Assembly (NCBI GenBank): GCA_019828595.1
Contig: JAHQRK010000015.1
Span: 124,001-188,000 of the forward strand
Length of the DNA stretch: 64,000 nucleotides
Reading direction: 5' to 3'
Origin: Aphanomyces cochlioides
Lineage: Eukaryota > Oomycota > Saprolegniomycetes > Saprolegniales > Verrucalvaceae
The position numbers and the translations under genes are program-made. The stretch's first letter is position 1; each line of letters begins with the position of its first letter. This document shows positions 9,843 to 21,503 of this stretch, piece by piece. The notes under the pieces are model-generated. The model worked only from the letters and a program-made list of their open reading frames with translations. It had not been told where the DNA came from and ran no database searches.

Positions 9843-10166
9843 CTACAGCTCCAAGGAAAATATTGCCTCGTACACCTCACTGTCCGCAGCATGTGGGCTA
9901 TGGAATGCTGCTGCTGTCGCGGTGGCAGGAGACGCCAACCATGGCCAGTCGGCGTCGTCGACTTCAGCCATTTGATTGTTTGGATCAGCGTCCATTTGAG
10001 GAGCCCCTTGAGCCAGCATTCGCCCTTCCCGCGCTTCAAACGAGAGCGGCGCGATCTCGGCGCTGAAATCTTCTGTAGGATACACATACGCAGCCACTCT
10101 GGGGACGGCTACAGGCGGCGATTGTTGCCACCAAGCCGTCGGCCATATCATCTCCGTTGGCATCAT
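9843..10166 (-). CDS. Small hypothetical protein, 107 residues
   Basis: An intact minus-strand frame convergent with the SPRY-like gene, 55 bases apart. The product is rich in Pro, Ala and acidic residues, with several tryptophans (PTAWWQQSPP, DDADWPWL), and no signal peptide or membrane segment. I recognise no family. Other frames across the same bases are also open, so this choice rests on composition and is tentative. Confidence 0.35.
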   Translation of the reverse strand: MMPTEMIWPTAWWQQSPPVAVPRVAAYVYPTEDFSAEIAPLSFEAREGRMLAQGAPQMDADPNNQMAEVDDADWPWLASPATATAAAFHSPHAADSEVYEAIFSLEL

Positions 10167-11326
10167 GGCTCAAGTTGGAAAATGAGATAGGATCAAGTTG
10201 GCTTGGATTCATATTTATTTTATATTATACAAATTGCAAGTATAAATTAAATTTTGGAAATAAAATTCTCTGTAAAAAGATTCGAACGATTTTGGGATGC
10301 CACGTGATACTTTCAAAATTTATATCCTCTAAAAATATATACTTGGTTAACGTATACTCCAGAGTACCAGAGTAGTAGGGCCATGTCGACGATGGAGATT
10401 CTTCAAGCGATAAAGAGATGAAGAGCAAACGACTAGCATGCCTTCGGCTTTGCTGCATAGCCATGGAATAGAGAGGACGGATGAGCTATACTGAGTCTGT
10501 GGCTGTGCCCAGGGCGTTTTCATAACGGTTAGTCCATCAAATCCGTATCGTATTTATCGAAGGAAAGAAGAGTATAGAAGATTCGACAATTGCGCCGAAG
10601 TCGTTGCGCTGCCATTGCTTTTGCTCGACGTACTTCGACGAACCATTCGATGGCAAAGAGGGTGGATATCAAGGGCGTTACATATCTTTTGGAGTTATCA
10701 AACCTCCAGGCATAAAATTTAGATTGAATGGACGTTATCGAGTCCGTTGGGGGGGAACCCGCTTTGGGTTTTACCAAATGAGCCAAGCTTGTCGATCACA
10801 TGGCCTGTACTTATTCCCATGAAATCCTCCATTGTAACACTTGTTAACTACAGCGTCAGAGTTACTCTACATTGGGCTACAAGCTAGGCTGAATCTCTTC
10901 GTATGCTATGCCATGCCTTGGTCTAAAAATCGTCTTTGATTCATAGCGAGGAGTCTATGGCTTCCCAAGTTATCGTTCGAATCTAAGCTGATAAAGTCTA
11001 CTTATAACAATAACCTGTGAAAATTTATACTTCAACTCCACGCATTCGAAATTACCCTGCATCAGGTTGAAGTTGCCTTTTGTATCGGTCGCGACAGACT
11101 GACTCACCGGCCACAAAGCCACGGCGGAGATCTCTCCCTGTGGATTTCCTGCCGCTGCTCACATTCCCCATAGCTCTAAAGCGATCTCCTGCCTCAAGTA
11201 CACTGTGTTTGATCTCTAGTTGAAAGCCCCGTCGTGAAAATCTTTCCCCTTGAAATCCCCTCCGCCAAGTGTACGAGCTTGGAATCGCGGGTTGAAAAGA
11301 GTTGCTCCAGTCGAAACAAAGAGTCG
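10167..11326. other. Intergenic region without a supported gene
   Basis: AT-rich, with one minus-strand ORF (10529-10786, 85 codons) lacking any recognisable domain. I see no repeat or RNA gene here. Confidence 0.4.
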
Positions 11327-13408
11327 TTAGTACCCATACTTGTCGTTGAGCGCAGTGCGGCCGTCTCCCGTTTGGTTCTTTGGTGGCTGCCAAACGACGT
11401 CGCCGCCTTCGAGCACACTTTGGTCGTAAGAGAGTTTTGAAGGTTTGGCAGCAGGAGCTGGAGCCGGTCGAGCGGGGCCTTGCGGCTTTCGACGCTTCGA
11501 CGGCGGTACTGCAGCCTCAGCTTCGACTCGTTTTTGTTTTGGTGGCTCCAAAGCTGTCTTTTGAGGTTCTAACGCTTTGTCTTCTTCGACTGAAGGTGCT
11601 AGAGTTTGAGCTGGGACCACCTTGAGCGGACTGATTGGAGTCGTTTCGCTGGTGTTTCTTCTCGGCGATGTTGTAACTTCTCTAGCACCGGTGGTGAGTG
11701 GCTCTTCCTGCTTTGCACCCGGAGCTGGCTCGGCGGCGTTCTTGTTATCGTCTTGTGGAGCGTGAGCTGCTTCATTGGAGGCTTTTAGCTTGGCCCAAGC
11801 GGGAGTTGCAATGTCGAGCAGAGCTTGCTGTTCTCGAATGAGCCCTTCCAGCCGTGTCTGCTCGGCGAGGGCTTTTGCTCGCTCTTGTGCACGCAATTGT
11901 CGATTCGATTCTTGCATGTATGCGTCCAAACTGTCTTCCGTCTCAGTTGCTGAATCCGTCGCGCTCGCCGCGGTGTCGGGCAATTTTTCCAATTCTTTCT
12001 CAACACGAGCGAGGTCTTGACGAAGGCTATTGAGCGTTGCTTGGATCGACTCCATTGTCATCACTTTCGGCTTTGTTGTAGCTCTAGTTGCTGCCGCGGT
12101 TCCTGCAGTTGAGGGTTTGTTGGTTGCTTTGGTCCTGTCGTAGAAATCGTCATCGCTATCATCATCGTAGGCATGCTGACTCTTCTTGCTAGCTGCTACA
12201 AAGAGACGTCAGCACTTCTGCGTGGCTTGCAGTGTAGCTTTTACTTGCTAATTCTCGCTGTGTCGTTCGCTGTGTATGCTTTGCCAAGAGCTGAGCCTCC
12301 AAAGTCTCAATTTCTTCCTCCAATGCTTGAATGCGGCCCTCGCACCGATCTAACATAGCAGTTGGAGGCATAATCAACGGGCTTCGCGTACCGAGAGCGA
12401 CTTGTTGGCCATCAGTGAGTCCAACGTTTTGCTTGGCGCGAATGCGAGTGCTCTCGAGCTTGAGATTCTCCATCTTTTGAATCTTGGACTGCAGTCTCGT
12501 GTATAATTTTTCATCCTTGGCCAAGTTCACATTGTCCTTGGTCACCTTGGACACGTATGGCGTTTGATTGGCATCTTGACGCTAGAAAGCATGAGAAGAT
12601 GTCAACCTTGACAGTCCTACATTGCGCAAGTAGTCTGGTAAATTGGAATTTGACCGCTTGGACACACTAGAGCCAGCTTTCTTGCCATCTTCGTCGTCGT
12701 TTTCATCGTCTTCTTCGTCGCTTTCATTGACGGCATCTTCACCAAAGCCCCAGCTAATCCCTTCATCCTCCTTTTCGCTCTGCTGTTGCTTCCTCTCATC
12801 CAACTAGCAGCTCGTTGTTATTGAATTTTGGTACGTGGTGTTTTGTACCTTTTGCCGCAGTTTAGCCAAGTTGGCCGACCTACATGACGCAATGAGATAC
12901 ATGAGTTACCAAGACTACGAACGAATATTCCTCCGGCATAAGTTCTGGAGGTCCCAAGACGGTATATATACGTGACGACTCGCCAAACACAATCACATCG
13001 CCGACGTGGACTTGGGCGTATTCGCCTGCTGGAATGCGCTTCTTATTGACAAACGTGCCATGGGTGCTGCTCATATCGTACAGAAAAAGCTGACCTATAG
13101 AAATCATGGCCACATTCAACCCCAGATAGCGTTTTGACCATACCTTTCCGATCAAATTGAAAGGTAGCATGTGTGCGAGACACGGACGGATGCTGCAATA
13201 CAAGATCGCACAATGGCTCCATGCGGCCTATGATTTTCGAAGTTAGACCATATCTCGGCAAATACTGAGCCTTTGTACCCGCAACAAAGAACGATTTCGT
13301 CGACAGTTGGATCGTGTCGACAATTGAGCCACTCTTGATGACTTCCAGCGACAAACCGTGGCTGTTGGAGCCATTGAGCGCCCATTCGGGCTCTTCGTAT
13401 GTGGTCAT
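11327..13408 (-). CDS. Kanadaptin (SLC4A1AP) homologue, FHA-domain protein
   Basis: Seven exons join in frame: 13408-13279, 13227-13144, 13094-12923, 12879-12849, 12803-12621, 12581-12245, 12195-11327, giving 601 residues. Residues 15-130 form an FHA domain: AGRMEPLCDLVLQHPSVSRTH followed by LYDMSSTHGTFVNKKRI, the phosphothreonine-binding signature. Next come a GISWGFGEDAV motif with an acidic stretch, two coiled-coil segments, and the C-terminal QTGDGRTALNDKYGY, which is diagnostic of kanadaptin. In animals the protein is mainly nuclear and has been linked to anion exchanger 1; its role in protists is unknown. The start MTTYEEP is the first ATG; a longer frame begins with a non-ATG codon. 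The donor of intron 3 (GTTCGT) is weak but required by phase. Confidence 0.92.
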
Positions 13409-13715
13409 ATGGACTTGGTGGTACAAGCTTGGTGAAAATCTCAAAATAATCTCTGATTGGTCAATAAATTGAAATTAAAATGATATAATTGGTTTATTTT
13501 GATTCTTTTATCCAATTAAACAAGCTTTCCAGATTTAATTCTTGAAATTACTGGCGTTTTGTCCAATCATATGCTTATTAGTTGAATATGACGTGGCGGG
13601 CTCATATTTCAACATTTAATAAGTCTTGCATTTTGAAGTCGCTGAAGTCAAAACAGAACGTGGAGGATAAAAGGGCGCCAATGTACATTCATTTGATTGA
13701 GAACACGTATGCAAT
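13409..13715. other. Short AT-rich intergenic region
   Basis: Lies between the kanadaptin start and the 3' end of the next minus-strand gene. It contains several ATTGG/CCAAT motifs (13455-13570) and no gene. Confidence 0.4.
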
Positions 13716-15672
13716 CTACGTGATCGTATTGTTGTGGTGGCCTCCCAAAAGTTTGGTTTCTGTTTCGAGGCGGACGCAGTATGGATTGACGATTTGAATA
13801 ATATACTGGTGGATCATATCGAGATCGGCGGGATCGCGAGGAGGATGTGTCTGTTCAGTCTCGCTAAACATTGTAGCGCAGAATTGGACACTCTCGAGCA
13901 TTTCATACAACCGGGCAAGTTTCCGTGCCTACAAGTTCGTTGATTTGATGACAAAATGCACTGTTGTTTACCTCCGCCGCGGATTTGGCATGGGAATATT
14001 CGGCAGCATACTTCTGAAATCCCGATAAGGCTGTGCCGACTTTGTCGGCGTACAATTCTTTCAATGCGGCCAGCTACGAACAGACAAGTCAAAATCAAGA
14101 TGGATGGATCTCATACCTTGCGCCAGTAAGCTTTGGCTTCTGCAGACGAGACTGAACTCATGCTGGTATCAGTGACAGCTGACCGATGGACTGACGATGA
14201 CAGCACTGAGAGACGGTCTGTGTCGAATTCGACCAAAAACGAATCAGTTTGTTGCAGGGCTGAACTTGTGACAGACACCACGGATTCTGCTGGCCGAGGA
14301 GCTTCTGCTCGTAGCTTATCCCAGTGGGGAATAATAATTGTGGTAATGTAATTGTACACATGATTGAGCTCTTCCATTGTTCGCGGTGGATGCGTACGAC
14401 TCTCTTCTTGCATCACTTGACCACAAAATTCGGCATAATCAACCAAATAGACAATTTCTTGTATTTGCTCCTATAGCAGACATAGAATCAAAGAAATGAC
14501 GGCAATAACTTACTTGAGGGCGTTTGCCTTGAAACCATTCAATGTACGATTGGAAAAACCGATGCGCTTCTGCCACGGTGCTGAAATACGACTGCTTGAG
14601 CTGCGCAAGCTAAATGATAGTTTTATACACAATTGTTTGGGAAAACATACTTGTTGCCAATAGGCAGCCACTTGTGGGTTATTTGGGGGTGCCGCACGCT
14701 GGACTAAATCATTTACAGACGGCAGAGCTTTGGTTTGGTTTTCCATGTGAATCTTTTGCATATATGGCGTGATGATTTTGTTGATAGACTTGACCACGCG
14801 TTTGTAATCTGCATACGGGCGGACGGGATGTGTTGACGGCGACTCATTCAGCACTTGGCAGCAGAAATTTACGTAACCAAGCAAGTACTCCAGTTTGTTG
14901 CGTTGCTTTGGGTTGGATGCTTCAAGCGGACGGGCCAAATACTGTTGAAAGGCAGCTTGGACAGCCAAACAGTTTGCAAAATGCGATTCTTTCAAGATCG
15001 CATGCTATTAAACTATGAACAACTTGTTTTGAAAACATGCTAAATAGTACCTGCCGCCAGTAATCAATATCATCATCTGAATGGCCAGATGTAAACGACC
15101 CCGATGGAGATGAGGGATGTAAACTGGACACGGTATTGACATCAAAAATTGTCGGCCGACTTCCGCCATCGTTGTGACGCCTACCATGCCATGCAATCTG
15201 GACAGGCGGGGGTGTAGGTTGCGGTTGGGTTGGAACTCCCTGGGCAGGTGCAATCTTGGCTACATAGGGCGAAATGATGTTCTGAATGTACTTTCGCACG
15301 CGCGCCAAGTCTTCCCAAGGGCGGGGTGCACTCAATCCCGTCTGTTCTTCCAGGACAACCTTACAAAACTGGACAAACTCCATGTAATACTCGACTTGGC
15401 GGCGTTCTTCCAATCCGTTTTCGTCAGAAGCGTCGTGTGCTAGAAATTTCTCGAATGTAGTATACACAAGCAAGACTTCTTCCAGATATGACGCTCGGAG
15501 CGCGCCATGCTACGAGACATAGGAATCGCGAGCGTCGTTTGCGACATACCTGCTTCCAGTACTCAGCAACGCTCCCTTCAGTCTGTGTACCGCTCCCGGT
15601 GCTCATATTCGACGTACCATGGGACGATGCGTTTGAGAAGCGCTCCACGCGCAGCGTCCTTTCTTGTTGCAT
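13716..15672 (-). CDS. Protein of four tandem YW[RKQ][QK] modules, unrecognised family
   Basis: Seven exons join in frame: 15672-15550, 15509-15051, 15004-14651, 14609-14514, 14470-14117, 14073-13972, 13928-13716, giving 566 residues. After a 35-residue Ser/Thr-rich start come four copies of one helical module of about 90-100 residues. Each begins YWKQ, YWRQ, YWQQ or YWRK, continues with a basic helix, then a segment like EYYMEFVQFCKVVLEE, then P-R-x and a final helix like VRKYIQNIISPYVAKI. Between modules are low-complexity linkers. Every module is interrupted by an intron directly after its YW tetrapeptide, and modules 3 and 4 share a second intron at equivalent places. No signal or membrane segment is seen. 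Function is unknown; helix-bundle protein binding is a guess. Confidence 0.85.
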
Positions 15673-17032
15673 CTTGTGCTGCCGGCGCTTTTTCTTGAAT
15701 GATGGACCCAATCAGCGACGGAATATAATACCTACTATTGCAAATTGCAATACTATTACAAACACGTGTTTGAAATAGCAATGCTTATACATTCCCTCGT
15801 TGGCAGTATTGCGACCATTGATATGACACAGGCTAAACCCAACAGCCACCGACGGCAATGCAGCTTCTGTGCGTCCTTCAAGGCATCCTCTATCTCATTG
15901 AGCAAACCACAAGTATATAGAAGGGAATGTAATGGGTTCACCCTGTACAATACTTTTCACGAGGGTTGCAATAGTAATAGCATTGTAAAATGAAGTACTT
16001 GCTACTACAGTTGTAGATACTAGCTACTAACTACTAAGGGAGGTTGGAATACCAGTGGGATAAATGTCATTCCCACCATGGTTTGCCCTAGGTAGGTTTA
16101 TTCCCATCGCCATTTTCTTGCCCGGACGCCGTCTGAAAGCAAGGAATTGCATTGCAATCGCATGGCTACAATGGTTCGAGTATTGCTCTTCATCTGGAGT
16201 GCATTGCAAGTTTTAAAAATTGTCTCCATTCCTCCATTTTGTCATCAAGTTTAGATCATGCAACCGGTGACAGTTCCACGACCAGATCAACCATTGAGTC
16301 TTCTGCGATAGTTCCTCAAACTCTGGACACAGGGAAGATTCCTCAAGAGCATGTCAAAGTTTGAAAAAAATCCGGGTGCGTCGGTCGGATTCGAGAGAAC
16401 AATATGGTGTGGGTGACAGGACCCTCTATTCGTCTCTCCACATTTCATATCAACGCACAGAAGGAACTTTGTGGAGCTTTGGCCGAATTGTTTCGCTGCG
16501 AGAGACCTACTTCAATTCGGGGGATATCAAGTGCCCCCCCGTCTGTACTTTGACTGACTCCTACTGAGTCAATAGACAGGCAGCTATCCCTGTCACCACC
16601 TCGAAGTCCCGAAACCATTCAGTTGACAGCCATCGAATTGTAATAGGATTCCTGGTCACAGAACTCTGATTGTGTCGTCGCTGAGTGACTGGAACGCCAA
16701 CTTACTCTCGTGATGGTCGCCTTGCAATACAATACTATTTCTTGAAAATAGAAATACTATTGCAGTCAACAATGTACTATACAATTGTATTTCAATAGCA
16801 ATATTTATTCCCAAAATCTCGATTCCACCCAAACAATACTATTGCAATATACAATACGATTTTAATTGGTACAATTGTATTGTCCTTTGCAAAACTACTT
16901 GATAATTGTATTGAACATATATTTTTCAGCTAATGTGAACTTTCTATGAAGAAACAATATTACAATAATATTGAGCAATACTATTGCAGAAACCTTCAAA
17001 AAGCGTTACAGCAGTTTCATTTCCAGTCCATC
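15673..17032. repeat. AT-rich intergenic region with CAATACTATTGCAA-type inverted repeats
   Basis: Motifs around CAATACTATT(G/A)CAA and their complements (TTGCAATAGTATTG) occur repeatedly, mainly at 15735-15785, 15965-15985 and 16715-16995. They resemble terminal or subterminal repeats of decayed inverted-repeat elements. No coding frame is supported. Two or more degenerate insertions are possible. Confidence 0.5.
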
Positions 17033-18146
17033 ATGGCCTCGGACAACGATGATGGCTGGATAACATGCACAGACGACAAGGGAAAGACGTACAAATACAA
17101 TCCCAATACGTGCGAAGTGTGCCTCGATGACATTCCTGAAGTGGTGGACAAAGCAGCAGCCCTGATGGCCACGAACGAGTGGAGCGACGACGAGGAAACC
17201 CACGAACAACCACTGACCAGCCCCAATGACGTCAAATTTCCATCCATTGAAAGGACTCCAGAGAAAGATCAACCAGCTTCTACTGAAGATAACGAAGAAT
17301 CTCAAGGGCCAGAGGTCGCTGCGATACCAGTTCTTCCTCCGATTGCAGTCAGGCCATCAAACGATTCGCCCCGCCGACTTGAATCCCCCACACAATTACC
17401 TCCTCTGGGGGGCGAAGGGCATCCAAGTCTATTGTTGTCATGGAATGCAATGCCGCCATTGCAAGCCATCTCATTGCCCCCATTGAACGCTCCCAACGAT
17501 ATGTTTCCAAGCCGAGAACTTCACCCGATGGTCGACCTATTAGAGCCTCTCTTTCGCGCAAAGAGGCTTGAAAACGAAGCCAAAGTCAGTGCTTCTCCTC
17601 TTGAAACCTGCTTAATGATCAATATCTTAGGTTCGCGAATGGAAGCGCAAGAAAAAGAAGCTAGCCAAAGCAGCCAAGCCAGATCTAGCTGCACAAGCCT
17701 CGTCGTCGGTTGAGAAAGAACAACGCCAAGCTCAAAGCAAGGAGAAGTACAGGGAATGGCTAGAGCAAAAGAAAGCACAGAAGCGACAACAGAAAGCCAC
17801 CGCGAGGCTCAAGAAGCGTCAAGAACACCAAGAGCGAATCGATCGGCTCGAAGCCCAGGACGCTGCGATCCGCCAATTGCAGCAACAAACAAAAGTCGCC
17901 ATCAATGCTCACTGGAACGCTAACAGACTCTTGTAGGAACGCCAAAAGTTGGTTGCCAAAGGCCGACGACGCAAGAAACAAGCTGCAGCTTCTGCAGCAT
18001 CCATTCCTCACATCACAGACTCAAAAAGACGCGCTGGAGCGTTGCGAAAGAAGCAAGAAGCAGACTTGGCGGACACTCTGTTACGCCTTGATGAAGTTGA
18101 ACGTGTCTTGATTCAAGTTGCTCAACGAGTTCGAAAGCGCAAGTGA
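17033..18146 (+). CDS. WW-like domain plus CCDC34-like coiled-coil protein
   Basis: Three exons (17033-17584, 17631-17894, 17937-18146) give 341 residues. The N-terminus (DDGWITCTDDKGKTYKYN) resembles a WW domain with its W, G, aromatic Tyr and N-x-x-T order, though the second tryptophan is missing. A Pro/Ser-rich middle follows (about 50-165). From about residue 180 the protein is highly charged and helical (REWKRKKKKL, EKYREWLEQKKAQKRQQKA), similar to the CCDC34 family, known in cilia/sperm biology. The last exon carries a very basic patch (KGRRRKKQ). The intron 2 donor (GTCGCC) is weak but needed, because read-through meets a stop. Family assignment is moderate. Confidence 0.7.
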
Positions 18147-18997
18147 ATCTCCTTGAAGCCAAACTGCAGTCCTCCCTGACATGCTGTCCATGGTATCGTG
18201 CATCTTGCGGCAAAAGCGAAATCCATCAGATGGACCCCCTTCGAGATCTCCCCCGTCGAGAACACTGAGACGATACCGTTGCTATCTCCCGGCGCTCGTT
18301 CGTGCAGAGAAAGCTAAATCGAGCTTTCTATCAGCGATGAGCAATGTCCCCCATGACGTGGCGCAGCTTACTATAGTTCATGCAGCTATGAGGCCGACAT
18401 TTCAAGTAATCCAATTCTTCTATGCATCTCTGACTGACTTACGGCGCGCTGTGTCATCGTCATCGTTACTCCCAAGTCGCTCTCGTTGCATTTGTCTAGC
18501 CGATGGACATTTCAAATGTGTTATAGACTCATCGCTGCAATGAACAGGGAAGACAAATGCCAATGATAGACACTTGAAACGTGTGAATCTGTTGGCATTT
18601 CTTATAGACATTCCACACTTGTGAAATTAGCGCATCACGTTTCCAACGCATGGATACGATGGACATTTCAAAAATGTGAAACCAATATCGAATGATGGAC
18701 ACTTCAAGCGTGTGAATTTGTTGGCATTTACTTATAGACATTTCACACTTGTGAAATTGTCGGCAGGACGTTGTCAAGCATTTGAGCACGATGGACATTT
18801 CAAAAGTGTGAAACTGTCGCCTCAAGTTCACACAGTGCAAGCAAAAATGCGTCGGAAAAAGAGCGATGGACACTTGAAGTGTGTGAATCCATGTGACGGA
18901 CATTTGAAATGTGTGAAACTGTCAGTTTTCCAGTCTATTTTCAGCACACAGTTGCTCTCGTGAGCTGACAAAACCAACGAGTCGACTGTGCCAAGAC
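18147..18997. other. Intergenic region holding a tandem repeat array
   Basis: No gene is supported. The right half is occupied by the nine-unit array described separately and lies directly upstream of CFAP206. Confidence 0.5.
18502..18920. repeat. Nine-unit GGACATTTCAAATGTGTGA array upstream of CFAP206
   Basis: Units begin near 18502, 18565, 18603, 18658, 18694, 18733, 18790, 18865 and 18895. Eight are about 26 bases; the first is a shorter 19-base match. They share the core GGACAYTTSAARTGTGTGA, which is partly palindromic (TTCACACTTGAAGTGTGAA). The units at 18565, 18603 and 18658 recur about 130 bases later at 18694, 18733 and 18790, so a three-unit block was duplicated. The last unit ends 77 bases before the CFAP206 start codon. 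Arrangement and position suggest clustered protein-binding sites. It is not a CRISPR array: spacers are irregular and the genome is eukaryotic. Confidence 0.8.
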
Positions 18998-21503
18998 ATG
19001 GATCGCATGCAGAAAATCGTGGCCGACATTGTCGCGCGGAGCAAGTATGAAGGCGTGGACGTTTCGGACACACTCGCTGCGTTCGTCTGCCGCACGGTCG
19101 TCCACGAGGACACGAACCGATTCTGTCTGGATGGCGACGTGGACGCCGACGGAATCGCCGACTTGACAGCGCGGAGTATCACGGTCTTGCTTCAGAAGGA
19201 CAGCCCTGCGCTCGAGACAATCAAGATGCAGCTCGACTTTGACTTGTGCTACGTCAAGCACGAGGTAGAGATCGCTCTCTCCATTCAATCTTCAGGGCTA
19301 AAGCGCTGCTGATGCTGTAGGAAGAAGTTGATAAAGTGCGCGCCGTCAAAGCCAAGAAAATCGCCAACTTGCACCGCTCGATTGCCCTGTTGCAGCCAAA
19401 CGGGACGAGCGATTTCGACACGCTCACGACGCTCTATCGCCAGGTACGACGCTCTAGACGCAACGACTCGATGGCACCGTAGATCTTTACGTTGTTGATG
19501 GTCCACACCGACGCTGAAAAGAGCAACGATCGCAACATTGAGCGAGAAGTTGCCGCTGCGCTCGAGAGCGTCTTTCCACGCATTGGGTTTGGTCTTCTTT
19601 CTCCCACTCGTCTCATACTTGGCGGCGCGCGCTCTTGTAGATTGAAGTCGTTTGTGACCATGTCGGGCGACGACAAGAAGCTCCAGCTGAAAGAATTGGC
19701 CAGCATCGTTGGAGGCATTCGCTTGTTCAACCGTGAAATAGGCAAAGGCGGCGCTGGCATTACGCTCACGCTCGATACAATCCATGACCACGTGGCGCAA
19801 GTGACGCGGCTCGCGTCCGAGGAAATGGAAGAAGCGAGTCAAGTTTGCACAGAGTACACGGAAGTCTTGCTGCACATGCATCATGCCAAGCATAACGTTC
19901 CCCGCGAACGGATTGACCGGTGGCAGGAAGAGCTCAACAACAAGCGGCAATTCCTCTCGTATTTGCAAAGTCTCTACGAAGACATTGACGTCTCGACCGA
20001 GAAGATTCGCCGCCTCATCGCGACTTTCGACACGGAACTCGCGGCGCTCAAAGCACTCGTTGGCGCTCGGACGTCGTTGCCGAAAGGTCAAGTCTATCCT
20101 GCGTTTGAAGCGCTCTCGAAAGCATGGGACGAGCTCGACAATGAGCATCAATTGCTCTTGGCACGCTCACGGTCCATCAAAGCGTACGACGTTGTCACGG
20201 AGTGGCGCAAATCAACGTCTCTTTCCTGTAGGCTCATGCAGTTTAAAGATTCCTTCACACGGACATTGTCGCCGCAATCCGAGTGGATTCTCCAGGCGAA
20301 GCGCACGGGCATGCCGCCACAAGACGAATGGTTTGCCGACAACCAGCAGTCGCTCGAGATGGCGGCGCCGTCGAAACCACCGACCGCTGCGTCATCGTCG
20401 TCCCATGGAAGCCATCATGATGCCAAACACCAAGGTGCGTCCAATATGTTGATCTTGTATCCTTTTTTCCAAAATCGTCTGTTCGTGGAACAACTCATCG
20501 AATTCTACGAACAGACGACAATGAATCTCGACATGACGACGTGCCCGTGCGCATGTCGGTGGAATCGACGCCGGAATTCATGCAATTGCCGCTCGAATAC
20601 CAAGGCTATTGTCCATGGACGATCGTCCAACGCGGCGGTACTTGACGCCGCCGTCATCTTGCCTCACTTGGAACGCTTGTCTGTCTTGTAGGCTTGTTGC
20701 TCCCTGGCGATCCATCGCTCGGCGTCATTCAGTTCCGCAACGCCTACCATGTCTTCGTCAACGAACGTGCGCTCGATGCCTTCATGGCGAATCCAGCTTG
20801 GTATGTCCAGAGCGTCCACGACTTTGTCGTCCGCAAGCCCGAACTCATCTATCTCCTGCGTCTTCAAGTTGGATCTCCATGACGATCGCCAATTTTGATC
20901 ATTGTTGGCCTTGTAGGAGAGCTTTCCCGACACTTCCATGGCGAGTTTGATGCGCTGGACGAGCAATCCTGCCCATCGAGCGCATGTCCATCCGTTGCTA
21001 GCTCCTCAAGCAGTTGAAAAAGTCGATGCGTCGACGGCGACACCTGTCCACTTTGTCGAGAAAAACCTGGACGTCAACTATGAATGGAACGAATGGAGTC
21101 TCCGCCGCCGCGCCGTTCAAATCGCCAACCTGCGCAGTGTACGTGGCATTCCCCGCCGCCTCATACTGAGAGATGCACGCTCTAGTACAAGACCGTGTCG
21201 GTGCAGACGACATTGAGCAACTTTCGCAAAGATGTCGACCAGCAAGTGTGGCTCCCGGCCGACCACGCGACGCAAACTGGCCATGACAAAGGAACCAACC
21301 CGACGAAAACCATCGCGTACTTTGCTGGTAAGAGCGTTCCACCAACCATCGCGATCACGACGACGGTAGGCTTGCGTGGCACGCCGTCCGATCAAAAGAA
21401 TGTGCCGTCCAAGTTTGTCCAAGATGGAAAAGAGGATGACATCGACGAGAAGGATGCGACGGAAGGACGACCAGCTATTGTCTCGTATACATTTGATCTC
21501 TAA
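18998..21503 (+). CDS. CFAP206: Cilia- and flagella-associated protein 206 (CFAP206)
   Basis: Ten exons (18998-19264, 19321-19443, 19483-19586, 19641-20183, 20232-20434, 20515-20637, 20692-20867, 20917-21138, 21186-21327, 21370-21503) give 678 residues, close to the animal protein. Family landmarks in order: ETIKMQLDFDLCYVK; KLQLKELASIVGGIRLFNRE followed by GKGGAGI; a C-terminal GLLLPGDPSLGVIQF block with YHVFVNERALDAF; and YEWNEWSLRRRAVQIANLR near the end. In animals and ciliates CFAP206 sits at the axonemal radial spokes and is needed for beating. Its presence implies motile flagella, as on zoospores. Introns 4 (20184-20231) and 9 (21328-21369) keep frame even if retained. Some donors, for example GTTTGG, are weak. 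Confidence 0.92.

Noticed and set aside
13409..13444. Extended kanadaptin start
   Set aside because: The first codon of the longer frame is not ATG; MTTYEEP is a normal start.
18529..18903. Minus-strand 124-codon ORF with repeated HTFEMSI-like peptides
   Set aside because: It is a translation of the GGACATTT repeat array; the peptide repeats follow from the DNA repeats and no start, splice or domain evidence supports it.
18502..18920. Possible CRISPR array
   Set aside because: Units are diverged and irregularly spaced, there are no uniform spacers or cas genes, and the DNA is eukaryotic.
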